NCBI GenBank assembly: GCA_020975725.1
Contig: QXJR01000021.1
Location: forward strand, 370,380-434,379
Source of the DNA: Picocystis sp. L7
Lineage: Eukaryota > Chlorophyta > Picocystophyceae > Picocystales > Picocystaceae
Direction: 5' to 3'
Length of the DNA stretch: 64,000 bases
Under the pieces are notes generated by a model. It was not told the origin of the DNA. It did no database searches and was given only the letters and a program-made list of their open reading frames with translations. Positions 33,574-43,844 of this stretch are shown here, one piece after another (position 1 is the stretch's first letter; every line of letters starts with the position of its first letter). A program made the position numbers and the translations under genes.

Positions 33574-34770
33574 ATGGCGGTGTGTCGCACGATCCAGAGG
33601 AACCGGAAGAAGGCCTTGGATTTGGCGGCGAGGTGGAGCAGCAGCGGATCCCACGATGGAAGCCCTTCAGGAGAAGGAAGGGGAAAGAAACCGAAAGACA
33701 GCGACGCGACCACCCATCCACAAAGCTTGAGCCCAAGTGGACGTGGACGTGGACGTGGAGCTGGAACGACGAAGAAGGAAGATGGAAAAGGTGCGGATGG
33801 ACTCATGGCACGCGTGGGTGCGTTGGGCGTGACACCTGCGAATCGCACGAGAAGGATCCCTGCCGAAGGGAGGCGCGGCGAAGGAGGTCGAAAACCGTCC
33901 GTGAACCGAGAAGAGAGGTTCGCACCGCCCAACGAAGCGCACGAAGATCCATTGGAAGACGTGCCTTGGGATGCAGGAAGGTCCTCGGAACAAGAAGCGA
34001 GAGCCGCCAGGAGGAGATGGACGCCCAGGACGAACGAAAGGGATGCTTATCCACGCGAGAAGACGGCCACGTCCACGCCCAGAAGGAAAGAAGGATCGAC
34101 CGGTGGAACCAGGAGACGCAACGATGCACAAGCGTGGTATGGAGACGTCAACGATGACGATCGAAACCGCAGGCCCGAACGGAGGACGAGCAATCGAACG
34201 GCCAGGAACAGGTACGACAACGTCGTGACCACCCGAAGCGTCACCATCCCCGAGACAGATTTCGAACAAGTGGACGAAAGAACCTTGCGGAGGTACTGGT
34301 TCTTGAAGTACCATCCAAGCCTGCAGCTCAACATGGATCGCAAACCGCCCAAGTTTGCCGATCCAGACGAAAAGGTACCGACCGAAGAAGAAATGGACCG
34401 GCAACTGCTGGAACGGCACGAGGCGGAGCTGAGAGAACTGTGCCAGGCAGGAGAAGACACTGTGGCCTGGGAGAAGGACAAGGTGAAAGCATTGGCCAAC
34501 ATGAGGAAAGCCAGAGAAAAGGCAAGGGCCAGGGCCGTGCGCAAAGGAGAAAGCGGATACAACGATGTCATGAGAGAAGAACGGGAACTCCACGCCATCG
34601 CCGATCAGCTGCCCCAGGATCACCCCGAACGATACCTGGTGGACGTGGCGGTGAAAACGTTGTGTGCCAACCCAGACTGGAAGTTCCAGCAGAAGAAAGA
34701 ATTCCTGGTCCAAATGGTCGGTGCGCTGCAAGAGGAGATCGATCCCAAGTTCAACATCTTCGACTTTTAG
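33574..34770 (+). CDS. Unrecognised 398-residue protein, possible mitochondrial targeting
   Basis: A long ATG-initiated frame with host-like GC-rich codons. Residues 1-25 (MAVCRTIQRNRKKALDLAARWSS) are basic and free of acids except D16, as in a mitochondrial presequence. Residues ~25-215 are low-complexity, rich in Arg, Gly, Ser and Pro. The last ~180 residues are folded-looking and mostly helical: RRYWFLKYHPSLQLNMDRKP, then a charged coiled coil (ERHEAELRELCQAGEDTVAW; KARARAVRKGESGYNDVMRE), ending DPKFNIFDF. I do not recognise the family. The conserved-looking C-terminal part suggests a real gene of unknown function. Confidence 0.65.
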   Translation: MAVCRTIQRNRKKALDLAARWSSSGSHDGSPSGEGRGKKPKDSDATTHPQSLSPSGRGRGRGAGTTKKEDGKGADGLMARVGALGVTPANRTRRIPAEGRRGEGGRKPSVNREERFAPPNEAHEDPLEDVPWDAGRSSEQEARAARRRWTPRTNERDAYPREKTATSTPRRKEGSTGGTRRRNDAQAWYGDVNDDDRNRRPERRTSNRTARNRYDNVVTTRSVTIPETDFEQVDERTLRRYWFLKYHPSLQLNMDRKPPKFADPDEKVPTEEEMDRQLLERHEAELRELCQAGEDTVAWEKDKVKALANMRKAREKARARAVRKGESGYNDVMREERELHAIADQLPQDHPERYLVDVAVKTLCANPDWKFQQKKEFLVQMVGALQEEIDPKFNIFDF

Positions 34771-35106
34771 AGGAACGTGCTCGTCTGGAACGTGGAAACC
34801 TGTTCCCGCATGGAGCACCAACTCTCCCCGGCCAAAGGCCGGTAAGTAAGGCGCGAGGAGTAGGATCCGTCTGGTCTTGTGCCTCTCCTCAATCCGTACC
34901 ATTGAAATGAACAAGGCCCGAGGCGGCGAGGGCAGGGGAAGGTCAAGAATGGAGGAGGAAAAATAGATGGACACGTTCAGGGACGAGCTCGTGCATTGGC
35001 TCTCCGCTCCCCCATGGACGCTTGTGTCAAGAGGGTTAATAAATCAATGCTGGGAGGGCGTAACTCTGGAATACTTGGGTTGTTTCACTTTGTCCCTGGG
35101 GCGGCC
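34771..35106. other. Convergent 3' spacer
   Basis: 336 bases between the 398-residue gene (+) and OEP80 (-). AATAAA occurs at about 35039. Nothing else was seen. Confidence 0.5.
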
Positions 35107-37047
35107 TCAGAAACCGCTGCCGATGCCAAAGTGGAAACGGCCTGCGCCGCGATCCTTGAAAGCATACTCAAGACGTAGTGGACCTACCGGAGAATCGATC
35201 CGCACCCCTGCACCATACCCATACCCACGTCCTGGTTTGCCTCTCATGCCCGCGGGGTCTCCTGGGATTGATGCTCCACTGTCTAGATCCGTGCCATAGT
35301 CCACAAAGAGGCATCCCTCCACTGGGTTGACCAAGGGGGCATGGAGCTCTGTACTGCAGACCACGTAGTTTCGGGCACTGCCTACGGCACCTTCGCTGTA
35401 TCCACGGACGGTGTTGGTCCCACCGATGGCAAAGGCTTCATAGGGTGGCAAATCCCCAAACACGGCCCCGCCCTTAGCGCTCAGAGCCAATCGCATGAGA
35501 CCCAAAGGGACGGTGCGTTCTGCGCGCGCCCTCAACCGATTGAAATTGACCCACTCCGGCCTCAAAGGAACTGCTTGCTCCATGGACAGTACCAGCTGAG
35601 AGTCCCCGGTGGTTGATCCGTACACTGCCCTCATGAGGGCGACCAAGGTGGTGTCACTGGCCTTGCCGCTAAACGTGAGAGGGCTCCCGAATGAATCTTG
35701 AAGGATGGTGCGGCCATGCTCATCGCTGCACGAGGTCTTCTGCCAGGTGATCCCGGCCACCCCGCTCCAGCATGTGGAGAGCGGCCTCCCATATTCCACT
35801 CCAGCCATGAGCCTACCCACCGACACGTTCCCGCCACTGCTGCTGTCTTCTTGATCCCCGCTATCCGCATCCTTTCCATGGATAGCCCCACCGGACGAGC
35901 GGTTATTCTGTATGCTGATGGTGCGTGAGGTGCGGTTGGGATCTCCAGATATCCACGGATCGGTGTGGAGGATACGAAAAAGAGAATCGGCCTGGCCAAG
36001 CTCGAGGGAGGCGGTGAGTTTCTGCCCGAGTCCAAAGAGGTTCCTTTGGGAATAGGAGCAACTTCCCACGAATCCTGGCATGCCCCCGTCTCCGCCGCCC
36101 TGCGCGGAGATCCCCCCGCCTGCAGAGAACCCTCCCGTGCTTCTTTCGACCACGTTAATGGTCAGGTCGACCTTGGGGTGATCCACTGCGCTGTCCTCTG
36201 CAGGTTGAGGCAGCAGGTTGACGTCATCGGCGAGTCCCATGGAGTAGATGGCATCGATGTCTCGTTTGGCCTGTCTTATGTTGTAGATGGCCCCAGGTTT
36301 GGTGGCGATTTGTCTCATGATGACCTTGGACTGGGTCTTCCCCTTGGTGGGTTCTCCAGTTTCTCCGTCGAGATACTTGAGGTTCACCTTTCCCACCACG
36401 GCTTCGGCCAGCTTGAGCTGTGCAATTCCCTCTTGCATGTCGACGTCCACGACTTGTCCAAAGACCCCGTGATCTTCGTACCACTTGTTGAGGGATCGTA
36501 TGGCTTCTCCGAACCGCGTGAAGTTGAGTGTTCTGCCGTACTGATCTCGGAATGCTTCTTCTACGGTCCTTTGTGGGAGCGCGTTGGCTCCGTTGGCCAC
36601 CACACCTCGCAGTTCTTGATTGGGTGTGACTTCCACGGTGAGTTTGACTCCATCTCGGGTGTCTTCGGCCACTGGTTTGCACTGTGCGAAGTATCCAGTG
36701 GCGAAGACTCGATTGACGTCTTCTTGGACTTCTTGCAGGGTGTAGGCGAAGTTGGCTTTGGTGTGGAGTGCATCTTTCGCCACTTGTTCCAGTTCCGGTG
36801 TGGCCCCCCTCACCACCACTTCGCTCACGAGGATGCGTTCGTTCCCTTCTACGCCTGTGTCCTCGTTGGTTTCGAGGTGCGCCTCTCCCAGTTGGAAGCA
36901 GGGTCCTTTGCACCTGGCCATGGCCACGTGTTTTCGCAGCCATCCATGGTTGGTTTGGGTCTTTGTCTTGCTGCGAGGGTTTCGTTCTTGGTTCTTCTTG
37001 CGTGCACAGCCCGAGACCACGGCGGATCTCCAGGATCCTCCTTCCAT
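35107..37047 (-). CDS. OEP80: OEP80/BamA-type plastid outer-envelope beta-barrel protein
   Basis: An Omp85-family protein that inserts beta-barrel proteins into the chloroplast outer membrane. The 646-residue product has POTRA-like repeats at about 60-290 (ILVSEVVVRG ... LQEVQEDVNRVFATGYFAQC; NQELRGVVANGANALP; SKVIMRQIATKPGAIYNIRQ). The 16-strand barrel follows (VVERSTGGFSAGGGIS, YSQRNLFGLGQKL, DPWISGDPNRTSRTI). The conserved loop-6 motif VRGY appears in FAIGGTNTVRGYSEGAVGSA, and the last strands are VDSPVGPLRLEYAF-like (here IDSPVGPLRLEYAFKD) and GRFHFGIGSGF. These match plant OEP80 more closely than TOC75. No clear cleavable transit peptide is seen, as known for OEP80. The ATG at 37047 is chosen; the frame is open to a GTG at 37164. 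Confidence 0.93.
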   Translation of the reverse strand: MEGGSWRSAVVSGCARKKNQERNPRSKTKTQTNHGWLRKHVAMARCKGPCFQLGEAHLETNEDTGVEGNERILVSEVVVRGATPELEQVAKDALHTKANFAYTLQEVQEDVNRVFATGYFAQCKPVAEDTRDGVKLTVEVTPNQELRGVVANGANALPQRTVEEAFRDQYGRTLNFTRFGEAIRSLNKWYEDHGVFGQVVDVDMQEGIAQLKLAEAVVGKVNLKYLDGETGEPTKGKTQSKVIMRQIATKPGAIYNIRQAKRDIDAIYSMGLADDVNLLPQPAEDSAVDHPKVDLTINVVERSTGGFSAGGGISAQGGGDGGMPGFVGSCSYSQRNLFGLGQKLTASLELGQADSLFRILHTDPWISGDPNRTSRTISIQNNRSSGGAIHGKDADSGDQEDSSSGGNVSVGRLMAGVEYGRPLSTCWSGVAGITWQKTSCSDEHGRTILQDSFGSPLTFSGKASDTTLVALMRAVYGSTTGDSQLVLSMEQAVPLRPEWVNFNRLRARAERTVPLGLMRLALSAKGGAVFGDLPPYEAFAIGGTNTVRGYSEGAVGSARNYVVCSTELHAPLVNPVEGCLFVDYGTDLDSGASIPGDPAGMRGKPGRGYGYGAGVRIDSPVGPLRLEYAFKDRGAGRFHFGIGSGF

Positions 37048-37624
37048 CTCCGATCCGTTCGTTTTCCTTTCCACCGATCGATCCGCGTCCTTCTCTCCAC
37101 CTCCTTTTCCCTCCCTCTTCCACCGATCTCCTGTTCGTGGATCGAGAGCGGTTCGCGAAGCCACGAACGTCGCGAAAAACCACCCGCACCCGCGCGCTTG
37201 CTTTGGGTCTCGGGTTCAAGCCGGATGCGAATCCCCTTGTGATTGGATCAGGGTTCGGGGGGAAAAGGGAAGGAAAAGGGAGGGAGAAGGGAGGGAATGG
37301 GAAGATCCCTGTCCCCCATCCCTACCCCACCTCGGTCGCATCCTCGGGTTTTATCCCCGATCCCAAACCACGGGTCTAGAAGGGAACGTCATCCCACCCT
37401 CCCATCGGGGAATGGGGACGACCCGAATGGAAGCCCCTCCATCCCGATCCAAAGGAGGAAGGGAATGGGGACGACCCGAATGGAAGCCCCTCCATCCCGA
37501 TCCAAAGGAGGAAGGGAACGAGTGGGACGCGATGCGGACGATGACGTCACGCACTTCTGCGAAGTGGATGACGAACAGGAGGGATCCAGGAGGCGGGAAG
37601 AGAGGAGGGGAAGGACGGAAAGGC
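37048..37624. other. Divergent spacer upstream of OEP80 and the 214-residue gene
   Basis: 577 bases that contain the 53-bp duplication listed separately and G/A-rich runs (GGGAAGGAAAAGGGAGGG at about 37260-37290). No gene is seen. Confidence 0.5.
37411..37516. repeat. Two direct copies of a 53-bp unit
   Basis: AATGGGGACGACCCGAATGG begins at 37411 and again at 37464, and the two 53-base units are identical as far as I can read. They lie 110-215 bases upstream of the start at 37625. Confidence 0.92.
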
Positions 37625-38269
37625 ATGGCGGTGGTCCAAGCCAGGAAAGAACCCACGGACGAGCTGTGGGACGCGGTGGCCTACGTGCCCAGAGTGGCCC
37701 TGGGCATGGCCTTGGACCTGCCAGGACACACCGCAAACACGCTGCAGAAAGCAGCACAACAAGCTCAAATGGTCGCACAAGGACCCGCAGAACCCCAACA
37801 AAAGATGGAAGAAACCATGGACATCGCAGAACAAGTCCTGAACGACTTCTCCAAGAGAGGCGAACAACTGGAAAGGACCCTCGTGGAAAACCTGGCGCCG
37901 TGGAACGAAACGAAAGATGGAAGGAACAATGCGTACCACGCGAAGGAGGAGGAAGAGTACGAAGGAGACGGTTCCCAAGGACCCAGCGAGGACGAGACCG
38001 TGCTCAGACAAGCCGAAGCAGAAGTCAGGATGCTGCTGGACAACGTGAGGAAAGTGCGCCTGGACGCAGAAGAAGTGGCAGGAGCCAAAAGAGAAGGGAA
38101 ACCATACGCAATGATACAGCTCAGGATGCAAGAGAACCTCAAAAATGCCAAGAGAGCTGCAGAACAAGTCGGAAGCGGAATCGCACAGTACACCGACGCG
38201 GGTCCAAGCATGAAACAAGCCACCGACGAACTGCAGGTCCTGCTCGAGGAAGCGCAGGAATGGAGCTGA
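37625..38269 (+). CDS. Unrecognised 214-residue helical protein
   Basis: An ATG-initiated frame with strong host-type codon use. The protein is almost entirely predicted helix, rich in Glu, Gln and Ala, with heptad-like runs (DIAEQVLNDFSKRGEQLERT; EDETVLRQAEAEVRMLLDNV; LRMQENLKNAKRAAEQVGSG). It has no Cys, no signal peptide and no membrane span. The N-terminal part (ELWDAVAYVPRVALGMALDL) could form an amphipathic helix. I know no matching family. A structural or adaptor role is possible but not shown. Confidence 0.65.
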   Translation: MAVVQARKEPTDELWDAVAYVPRVALGMALDLPGHTANTLQKAAQQAQMVAQGPAEPQQKMEETMDIAEQVLNDFSKRGEQLERTLVENLAPWNETKDGRNNAYHAKEEEEYEGDGSQGPSEDETVLRQAEAEVRMLLDNVRKVRLDAEEVAGAKREGKPYAMIQLRMQENLKNAKRAAEQVGSGIAQYTDAGPSMKQATDELQVLLEEAQEWS

Positions 38270-38584
38270 GCGTCGTACACGCCTCGTCAAAGGACCGGCG
38301 TCGCCTCTTCGACAAACACGTGCGAGACGGGTCGCAGGCGGGACGTGCGCCTTGGCTCGCAGCCGTTGCCGTGCACGGTCCTCGACTTCCTTCCTTCGCA
38401 CAGGACAAGCTTGCTTCGGAAGAGCGAATCGAACCCCATCGCGAGGTGGATGAGCGATTCTCACGAATAGGCCCGGTCCACCGCCCTTTTTGAGAGATGC
38501 AGGTGCACATGACCCACGCAGAGGAATTCTTACATGCCCCCCGTGGGAAAAGCAGAACGAGTGTGCTTCAGCGGGATCGCGCAC
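38270..38584. other. Convergent 3' spacer
   Basis: 315 bases between the helical-protein gene (+) and PRP28 (-). No gene is seen. Confidence 0.5.
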
Positions 38585-40579
38585 TCAGTGCACGATCTCT
38601 CGCATGCCGCTGGCAAGCCCGGGCTTGCTTCTGGAAGCTTCATGCCTGGACAGTTCGGGTGGTACCTGAGCGTTGCTGTCAACCAGCATTTGCTTCAGGT
38701 CGTAGTAAACGTCCTTATTGTATCCTGTGACCAACGTGACAGCCATGCCCTTCTTTCCGGCCCGTCCCGTTCGCCCGATCCTGTGTGTGTATTGCTCAAT
38801 GGATGGGGGCATGTCGTAGTTGATCACCAGAGCCACATCCGACACGTCTATGCCACGCCCCGCAACGTCGGTCGCCACCAAGACATCAAACTTCTTGTTC
38901 CGAAAGCCTTCCAAGCTTGCCTCGCGTTGGTCTTGCGTCTTCCCTCCGTGCAAAATTGTGGGGGCGTATCCTTCCCCTTCCAGCATCTTGGCGACCACAT
39001 CACAGGTGCGTTTGATGTTTGCAAACACAATCACTTGCCCACCTTCGGCCAGTTCCAACGACTCGAACAGAAGACGTGGCTTGTCATTCTCCTTGCACAT
39101 CTTGACCATCTGGGTGACATTGTCCGCCACCCTGCCCGCGCTGCCGATGGTTATCGTGACAGGATGCCTCAAATACGTGCGTGCAATCCTCTCCACCGCG
39201 GGTGGCATGGTGGCACTGAACATCAGCGTGGTGCGATACGTCTTGTTCTTCTCCAGGGGTTCGTCCTCGTTCTCTGGCTTGAGGTTCGTGGAGGGCATTG
39301 CATCCAGTACGGCATTGACTTGCGGTTCGAAGCCCATGTCAATCATGCGGTCTGCTTCATCCAAGACAACAAAGTTGCACTGGTTGAGGACGGCATAGCT
39401 ACGGTCCAGGCAATCCACCATACGTCCGGGCGTGGCGATCACGATTTCGCAACCCTTGCGTAACTTGAATCCCTGCTCTTCGATGGACTGCCCTCCCACC
39501 ACCGCTGTCACGCGATAACCCAGGAAATGAGCAAACTTCTTGGTCTCCTCCTCGATTTGCAAAGCCAGTTCTCTGGTGGGCGCCATGACCAACGCGTAGG
39601 GTCCTTCCGCTTCGATTTCCGGGGTCATCTTGGGCTGCCTGCTGATGTAAGCCAGCATGGGCAGGACAAAAGCACATGTTTTTCCCGATCCGGTCTCGGC
39701 GATCCCGATGATGTCGCGTCCAGCCAGCCCGATGGGAATGGCAGCCATTTGTATGGGGGATGGATGGGCATATCCCACTTTGTGCACCGCCTGCAATATT
39801 TTCGACGGCAGCCCGGACGTTTCCGCTTCGTCCCACTTACGAAGCGGCCTGGGCACGCCTGCACCTCCTTTGATGGCGATTCGAAAGTCTTCTCGAAAGA
39901 TGCGCCAGTCCCTCTCGGTCATCTTCGAGAGCGTCTTTTCGGACCAGTGTGCATCGACCTTCATGTCGAACCCGTCGTACTTTTGTCGATTGGATCCGTC
40001 GTCCTTCCCGTCCGTCCTGGTCTTCTTCCTCTGTTCTCTCCGATCGATGCCTGCACGCAGTCCACGTCCGAAGAGCAGTCCGGCGTCGGTTGGAGTGCGG
40101 TACAGCTCGGGCGCATCTTTGGTGGTGTCTTCTTCGTCTTCCCATTCGAACTTCAACCTGGATTTTTCGCTCCCTTTGGTCACCTTCCTCGACGAAGGTG
40201 CGCGGTTGCCCAGCACTCTCTCTCGCAGCGCACGCAACGCCACGTCCGGTTCGGGTTCCGGTTCGCTCCTCTTCTGGCCCGCTCTGCGCTTGTGAAGCGA
40301 TGCATCCCGTCTTGGTTCCATCGCAGGTGGTGGCGGATAGGCGAAAGGTCCACTTCCACGCATCGGAGCGTCCTTCCTTCGTTGCGCGTCCGAGCGGTTC
40401 GGTTCCGACGCCGACGTTGGTCCGTGGGACGTGGACGCTTTCATCGCTTCGTCTCGTCTCCTTTCTTCCCTCTCCTTCTTCGTCAGGAACTTGGGCCTCG
40501 CGTTCTTGTCCTTCTCGGCTTGTTGCCTGGCTCGTATGTCTTCCAGAGACACCGGTGTGCGACCGCCATGCTCCGCCAT
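38585..40579 (-). CDS. PRP28: PRP28/DDX23 DEAD-box spliceosomal helicase
   Basis: A U5-snRNP-associated RNA helicase that swaps U1 for U6 at the 5' splice site. The 664-residue product has an Arg/Lys/Ser-rich N terminus with [15 protein letters not shown] and [10 protein letters not shown], both seen in DDX23/PRP28. It also has [22 protein letters not shown] (Q-upstream region), motif Q ([13 protein letters not shown]), I (AETGSGKT), Ia (PTRELA), II (DEAD), III (SAT), V (TDVAGRGID) and VI (HRIGRTGR). An insert between motifs II and III ([15 protein letters not shown]) is typical of PRP28. The ATG at 40579 is the first that gives the family start; the longer frame is unlikely. Single-exon. Confidence 0.95.
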   Translation of the reverse strand: MAEHGGRTPVSLEDIRARQQAEKDKNARPKFLTKKEREERRRDEAMKASTSHGPTSASEPNRSDAQRRKDAPMRGSGPFAYPPPPAMEPRRDASLHKRRAGQKRSEPEPEPDVALRALRERVLGNRAPSSRKVTKGSEKSRLKFEWEDEEDTTKDAPELYRTPTDAGLLFGRGLRAGIDRREQRKKTRTDGKDDGSNRQKYDGFDMKVDAHWSEKTLSKMTERDWRIFREDFRIAIKGGAGVPRPLRKWDEAETSGLPSKILQAVHKVGYAHPSPIQMAAIPIGLAGRDIIGIAETGSGKTCAFVLPMLAYISRQPKMTPEIEAEGPYALVMAPTRELALQIEEETKKFAHFLGYRVTAVVGGQSIEEQGFKLRKGCEIVIATPGRMVDCLDRSYAVLNQCNFVVLDEADRMIDMGFEPQVNAVLDAMPSTNLKPENEDEPLEKNKTYRTTLMFSATMPPAVERIARTYLRHPVTITIGSAGRVADNVTQMVKMCKENDKPRLLFESLELAEGGQVIVFANIKRTCDVVAKMLEGEGYAPTILHGGKTQDQREASLEGFRNKKFDVLVATDVAGRGIDVSDVALVINYDMPPSIEQYTHRIGRTGRAGKKGMAVTLVTGYNKDVYYDLKQMLVDSNAQVPPELSRHEASRSKPGLASGMREIVH

Positions 40580-40851
40580 GAGAGGAGTTTCGAGTTGGGG
40601 ACAACGAGAAGTTCTCGACCAAGACCAAGTGATTTCGGATGGTGACGTCCCCCTGTTTTTCGGATCGGTCGAATGAGAGGAATTCGTCTTCACTCCCAAA
40701 CAAAATTTCGTATCCCGTTCGTAAGACTCGTCTGTCCTGCCGGAAAAGGGGGTCTGAAATCCCCTGGCCGAACCGAGCGTGGCGGTTTCGGACGATGGAT
40801 GGGACGATGGCGTGGCGGCTCAAGGGGTTGCTCGACGTGGATACCAGAGAG
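40580..40851. other. PRP28 upstream region
   Basis: 272 bases upstream of the PRP28 start and next to the copia remnant. They presumably include the promoter. No gene is seen. Confidence 0.4.
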
Positions 40852-41008
40852 TGTAACACATGCATTAACCCACTCAGTACATATAGTGGGTGGTATTTCA
40901 TCAAAGTTAAGTCACGCGCATGATGAGGCGAGCACGGACACGGTTTGGTTCTCGGGGACGACGTCCTCGTGTGCGGTACAGAACAGACTCTCACAGAGGG
41001 ATCCTACA
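40852..41008 (-). repeat. Candidate 3' LTR of the copia remnant
   Basis: Read on the minus strand, a polypurine tract (GGGGAAAAGGGGG, ending at 41009) is followed at once by TGTAGG, and the segment can end in TTACA about 157 bases on. It contains ACTATATGTACTG, a possible TATA box. This fits a 3' long terminal repeat, but no 5' copy is present to confirm it. Confidence 0.4.
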
Positions 41009-41118
41009 CCCCCTTTTCCCCGTACTCCCACTCAGGATCAGTTTGTGGCATCTCTTGATATGATTGGAGTTATACCAAGCCTTGTAATGCACTTCCACAA
41101 TGTTTGCTGATTTGAAAT

Positions 41119-42687
41119 TTAAGTCAAGTAGTTAGCCAACATCTCCGCACTTTCGCAATATCGGAACGTGATATCGCCGAACATGACCCGCTCGCGGACG
41201 AAGTGATGGGCCACATCAATATGCTTGGTTTTCTGCATGCTGTGGTTGTTGTCCAAGATCTTGATGCATGCCTGATTGTCACACTAGATGACTACCTGTT
41301 TGTTTAAACGGCCACCTGTTAAGTCAGAAAGCAGGTTTTTTAACCAGAGTGCCTCTTTGACGGCACTCGATGCCGGTTGGTACTCTGCCTCTCTTGCGGA
41401 GGTCGATACAGTAGATTGAAGCTTGCTCTGCCATGAGATAAGGCTTCCATTCAGTAAGAAAAGATATATTGTCCTGGACTTTCTGGTTTCCTTGTCCGTG
41501 GCATAGTCTGCATCATAGTATCCAATGAGATTGAAGATATCGCAAGGATACTCAATATCATTTGGCATGATATCGAGGCGATCCCCCAGACACAGACCAT
41601 GGTTAACTGTTGCTTTTAAGTACTTGAGTACCCCTTTGGCTCTCTTGAGGTGGTACTTAGTGGGACAAGCCATGAATCTGGACAGTTATGAAGCAGCTTG
41701 GCAGAGGTCTGGTCTGGTAGTGGTTGAGAGGTAGAGTAGACTCCCAACAAGGATTTGGTACTCCGTGGTGTCACAGGCTTCACCATCCTTTTCACTGGTT
41801 AACACCACATCCAAGGGAATCTTCTTGGTTTTGCAGTCCTCCATGTTAAACTGCTTGATTAACTTCTGGATCTTCTCAGGTTCACTGAGATAGATTAACT
41901 TCTTGTTTCTGTCTCTGTTAACCTTCATGCCACAGAAGAAGGAGGCTGCAGCCAGGTCTCTGGCATCATAGTGCCTGCAGATGGTATCTATCACTGCCTG
42001 GGTGGTATTGAGATCTTGAACAGCAACCAGCAGGTCATCCACATACACTAGGATGAGGCACTCCTTGCCAGTTTTCTGATGCTTGCACTTGAGGATGGTG
42101 TCATCCACAAAGTTGCATTGGAATCCCAGTTCCTTCTTCAATGTGTTTGTGAGGTGCTGATACCACATTCTGGGGGCCTGCTTCAATCCGTAGAGGGACT
42201 TCTCCAGTTTAAGTACCAGGTTAGGTTCCTGGTTAAGTTGTTGGTCGTCCCTCAGTCCCTCAGGGATCTCGAGGTAAATTTCCTCGTTCGGTTCTGCGTT
42301 GAGGAAAGCGGTCTTGATGTCCACTTGCTGAACCTCATAGTTAACCAGGGCTGCATAGGTGAGAAAGGCCCTTTGAGCCACTTTGCCCGAGGTAGGGGCA
42401 AACACCTCGTGGAAATACACTCCTTCACGCTGCTCGAAGCCACGCACGCATAGGCAGGCTTTGTAGCGCTCCACTTGACCGTCGCCGTCGGTCTTCACCT
42501 TGAACACCCACGTGGTGGTCAAGGGGGTGCGACCACGAGGGAGAGAGACAAAGCGCCAGGTGCCGTTCTTGGCCAAAGAGGTGAGCCCGTCGGTGATGGC
42601 GTGTTGCCAGAGCTCGGCGTCAGGGCGAGCCATGGCACGGGCGTAACCGGAAAAGCTGTCGTCGAGCTCCCACTGACGCGTTGCTTT
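41119..42687 (-). pseudogene. Ty1/copia pol remnant (reverse transcriptase-RNase H)
   Basis: A truncated copy of a Ty1/copia retrotransposon. Reverse transcriptase is clear: TWVFKVKTDGDG, RYKACLCVRGFEQREGVYF, EVFAPTSGK, QQVDIKTAFLNAE, YGLKQAPRMWYQ and the catalytic LVYVDDLLV. RNase H follows: YYDADYATDKETRKS, ISWQSKLQSTVSTSAREAEY, then KTKHIDVAHHFVRERV to the stop near 41119. The frame is intact over 1.5 kb except for in-frame stops at 41686 (TAA, between CQAAS and LSRFM) and 41284 (TAG, between QVVI and CDNQA). Upstream of about 42690 the frame is closed; gag, protease and integrase are missing. The copy is therefore 5'-truncated and inactive. Codon use is more AT-rich than in neighbouring genes. 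Confidence 0.93.
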
Positions 42688-43844
42688 CGCTCACATGGCG
42701 CTGCCTTTTCTTGGACGCAGGTCGTATGGATGTGCTGGAGCTGCTGGATGAATAAATTGGGTTGGTATGCGTGTGGTTGTCTAGTTCTGACGTTGTTAGG
42801 TCTTTGAAGTGTTGTGGGAGCTTCTTTAGCCACAAGAGTGGCTTTCTCAACACTTTCATGATGCTCAGGAAGTGTGTTGGACACACTATAACGCCCAGCC
42901 CACTCGAGACACCTATCTTGCGGAGGTTATCCTTTGACGACGAGGAATACGCATTCCACTGTGAGGCGTTTGAGAGGTTCTTAATTAAATTCGGGCCATT
43001 AACATGGATCTTGTTTGCCTCGCCAAACAATGCCCAATGTCCGGCCTTTTCATAAGGGAGACCCATGGTCTCGCCCAAGAGTGGGGTGTGACGCGTGGGC
43101 GCCCACTCTTTTTCCAATGGATCGTCGACGCAAGAATCAATAGTGCACTTGCCCATCGGAATCCCGTCCCAAAGTTGGAACATGTTTTGGGTATGTAGGC
43201 ATCATTTCTTTCATCTAAATTGGGCAACATGTAGAAAAAAATTCCATTGGAGGAGATTGTCCTGTATTTACGACAATAACACCCTTATTGTCCTACATTT
43301 TTGACACTTGGGGAGTCGCACAATTTATTTCACGTCCAAAAGTTGTATAAGGTTGGCAGCCTCTTTTGGGAAGGAGAGGTCAAAGATTTGCTTGGGAACG
43401 TGTAGTGCGTCCTTCGTAATGAAGTGTGGGCTTTAGTACTCGGTATACATTCCGGGTGATTTTTGCCCCGTCTTTCGAGAAATACAGCTAAAATGGATGG
43501 CGATCAAGGTAGAAGTAGCCTATGAGTAAATTCCAACAATACCAGTTGCAGGGCTTAGCTTACGAAACGCATATGCGTAAAACAGTGACTTTCTTTGTCG
43601 CTTGCATTTGTATGAAATCCAGTATGAAGTGTATAAAGCCAAATGAAGCGCTACTTCATCCAAAATAGACAATCAATCAGAATATCCATGTGTCGTTCTG
43701 GTAGCTACAGGCCACTGCATCGTTGTAGCCATATTTTTCCTTCACAAGGAGATAAGGCTTGTAATTGTACGCTTGGTTATAGAAGTTCCATGGTCCCAGA
43801 ATAATCAGTTTTCTGACGCACATCAGGCTCCACTTTGGAGGAAA
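42688..43844. other. AT-rich stretch between the copia remnant and the FEA1 gene
   Basis: 1.16 kb. A minus-strand frame at about 42620-43183 (ending in another frame over the reverse-transcriptase start) has AT-rich codons and a Ser-rich patch, but it does not resemble copia gag or integrase. From 43230 on there is no open frame of note. It may be older transposon debris. Confidence 0.45.
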
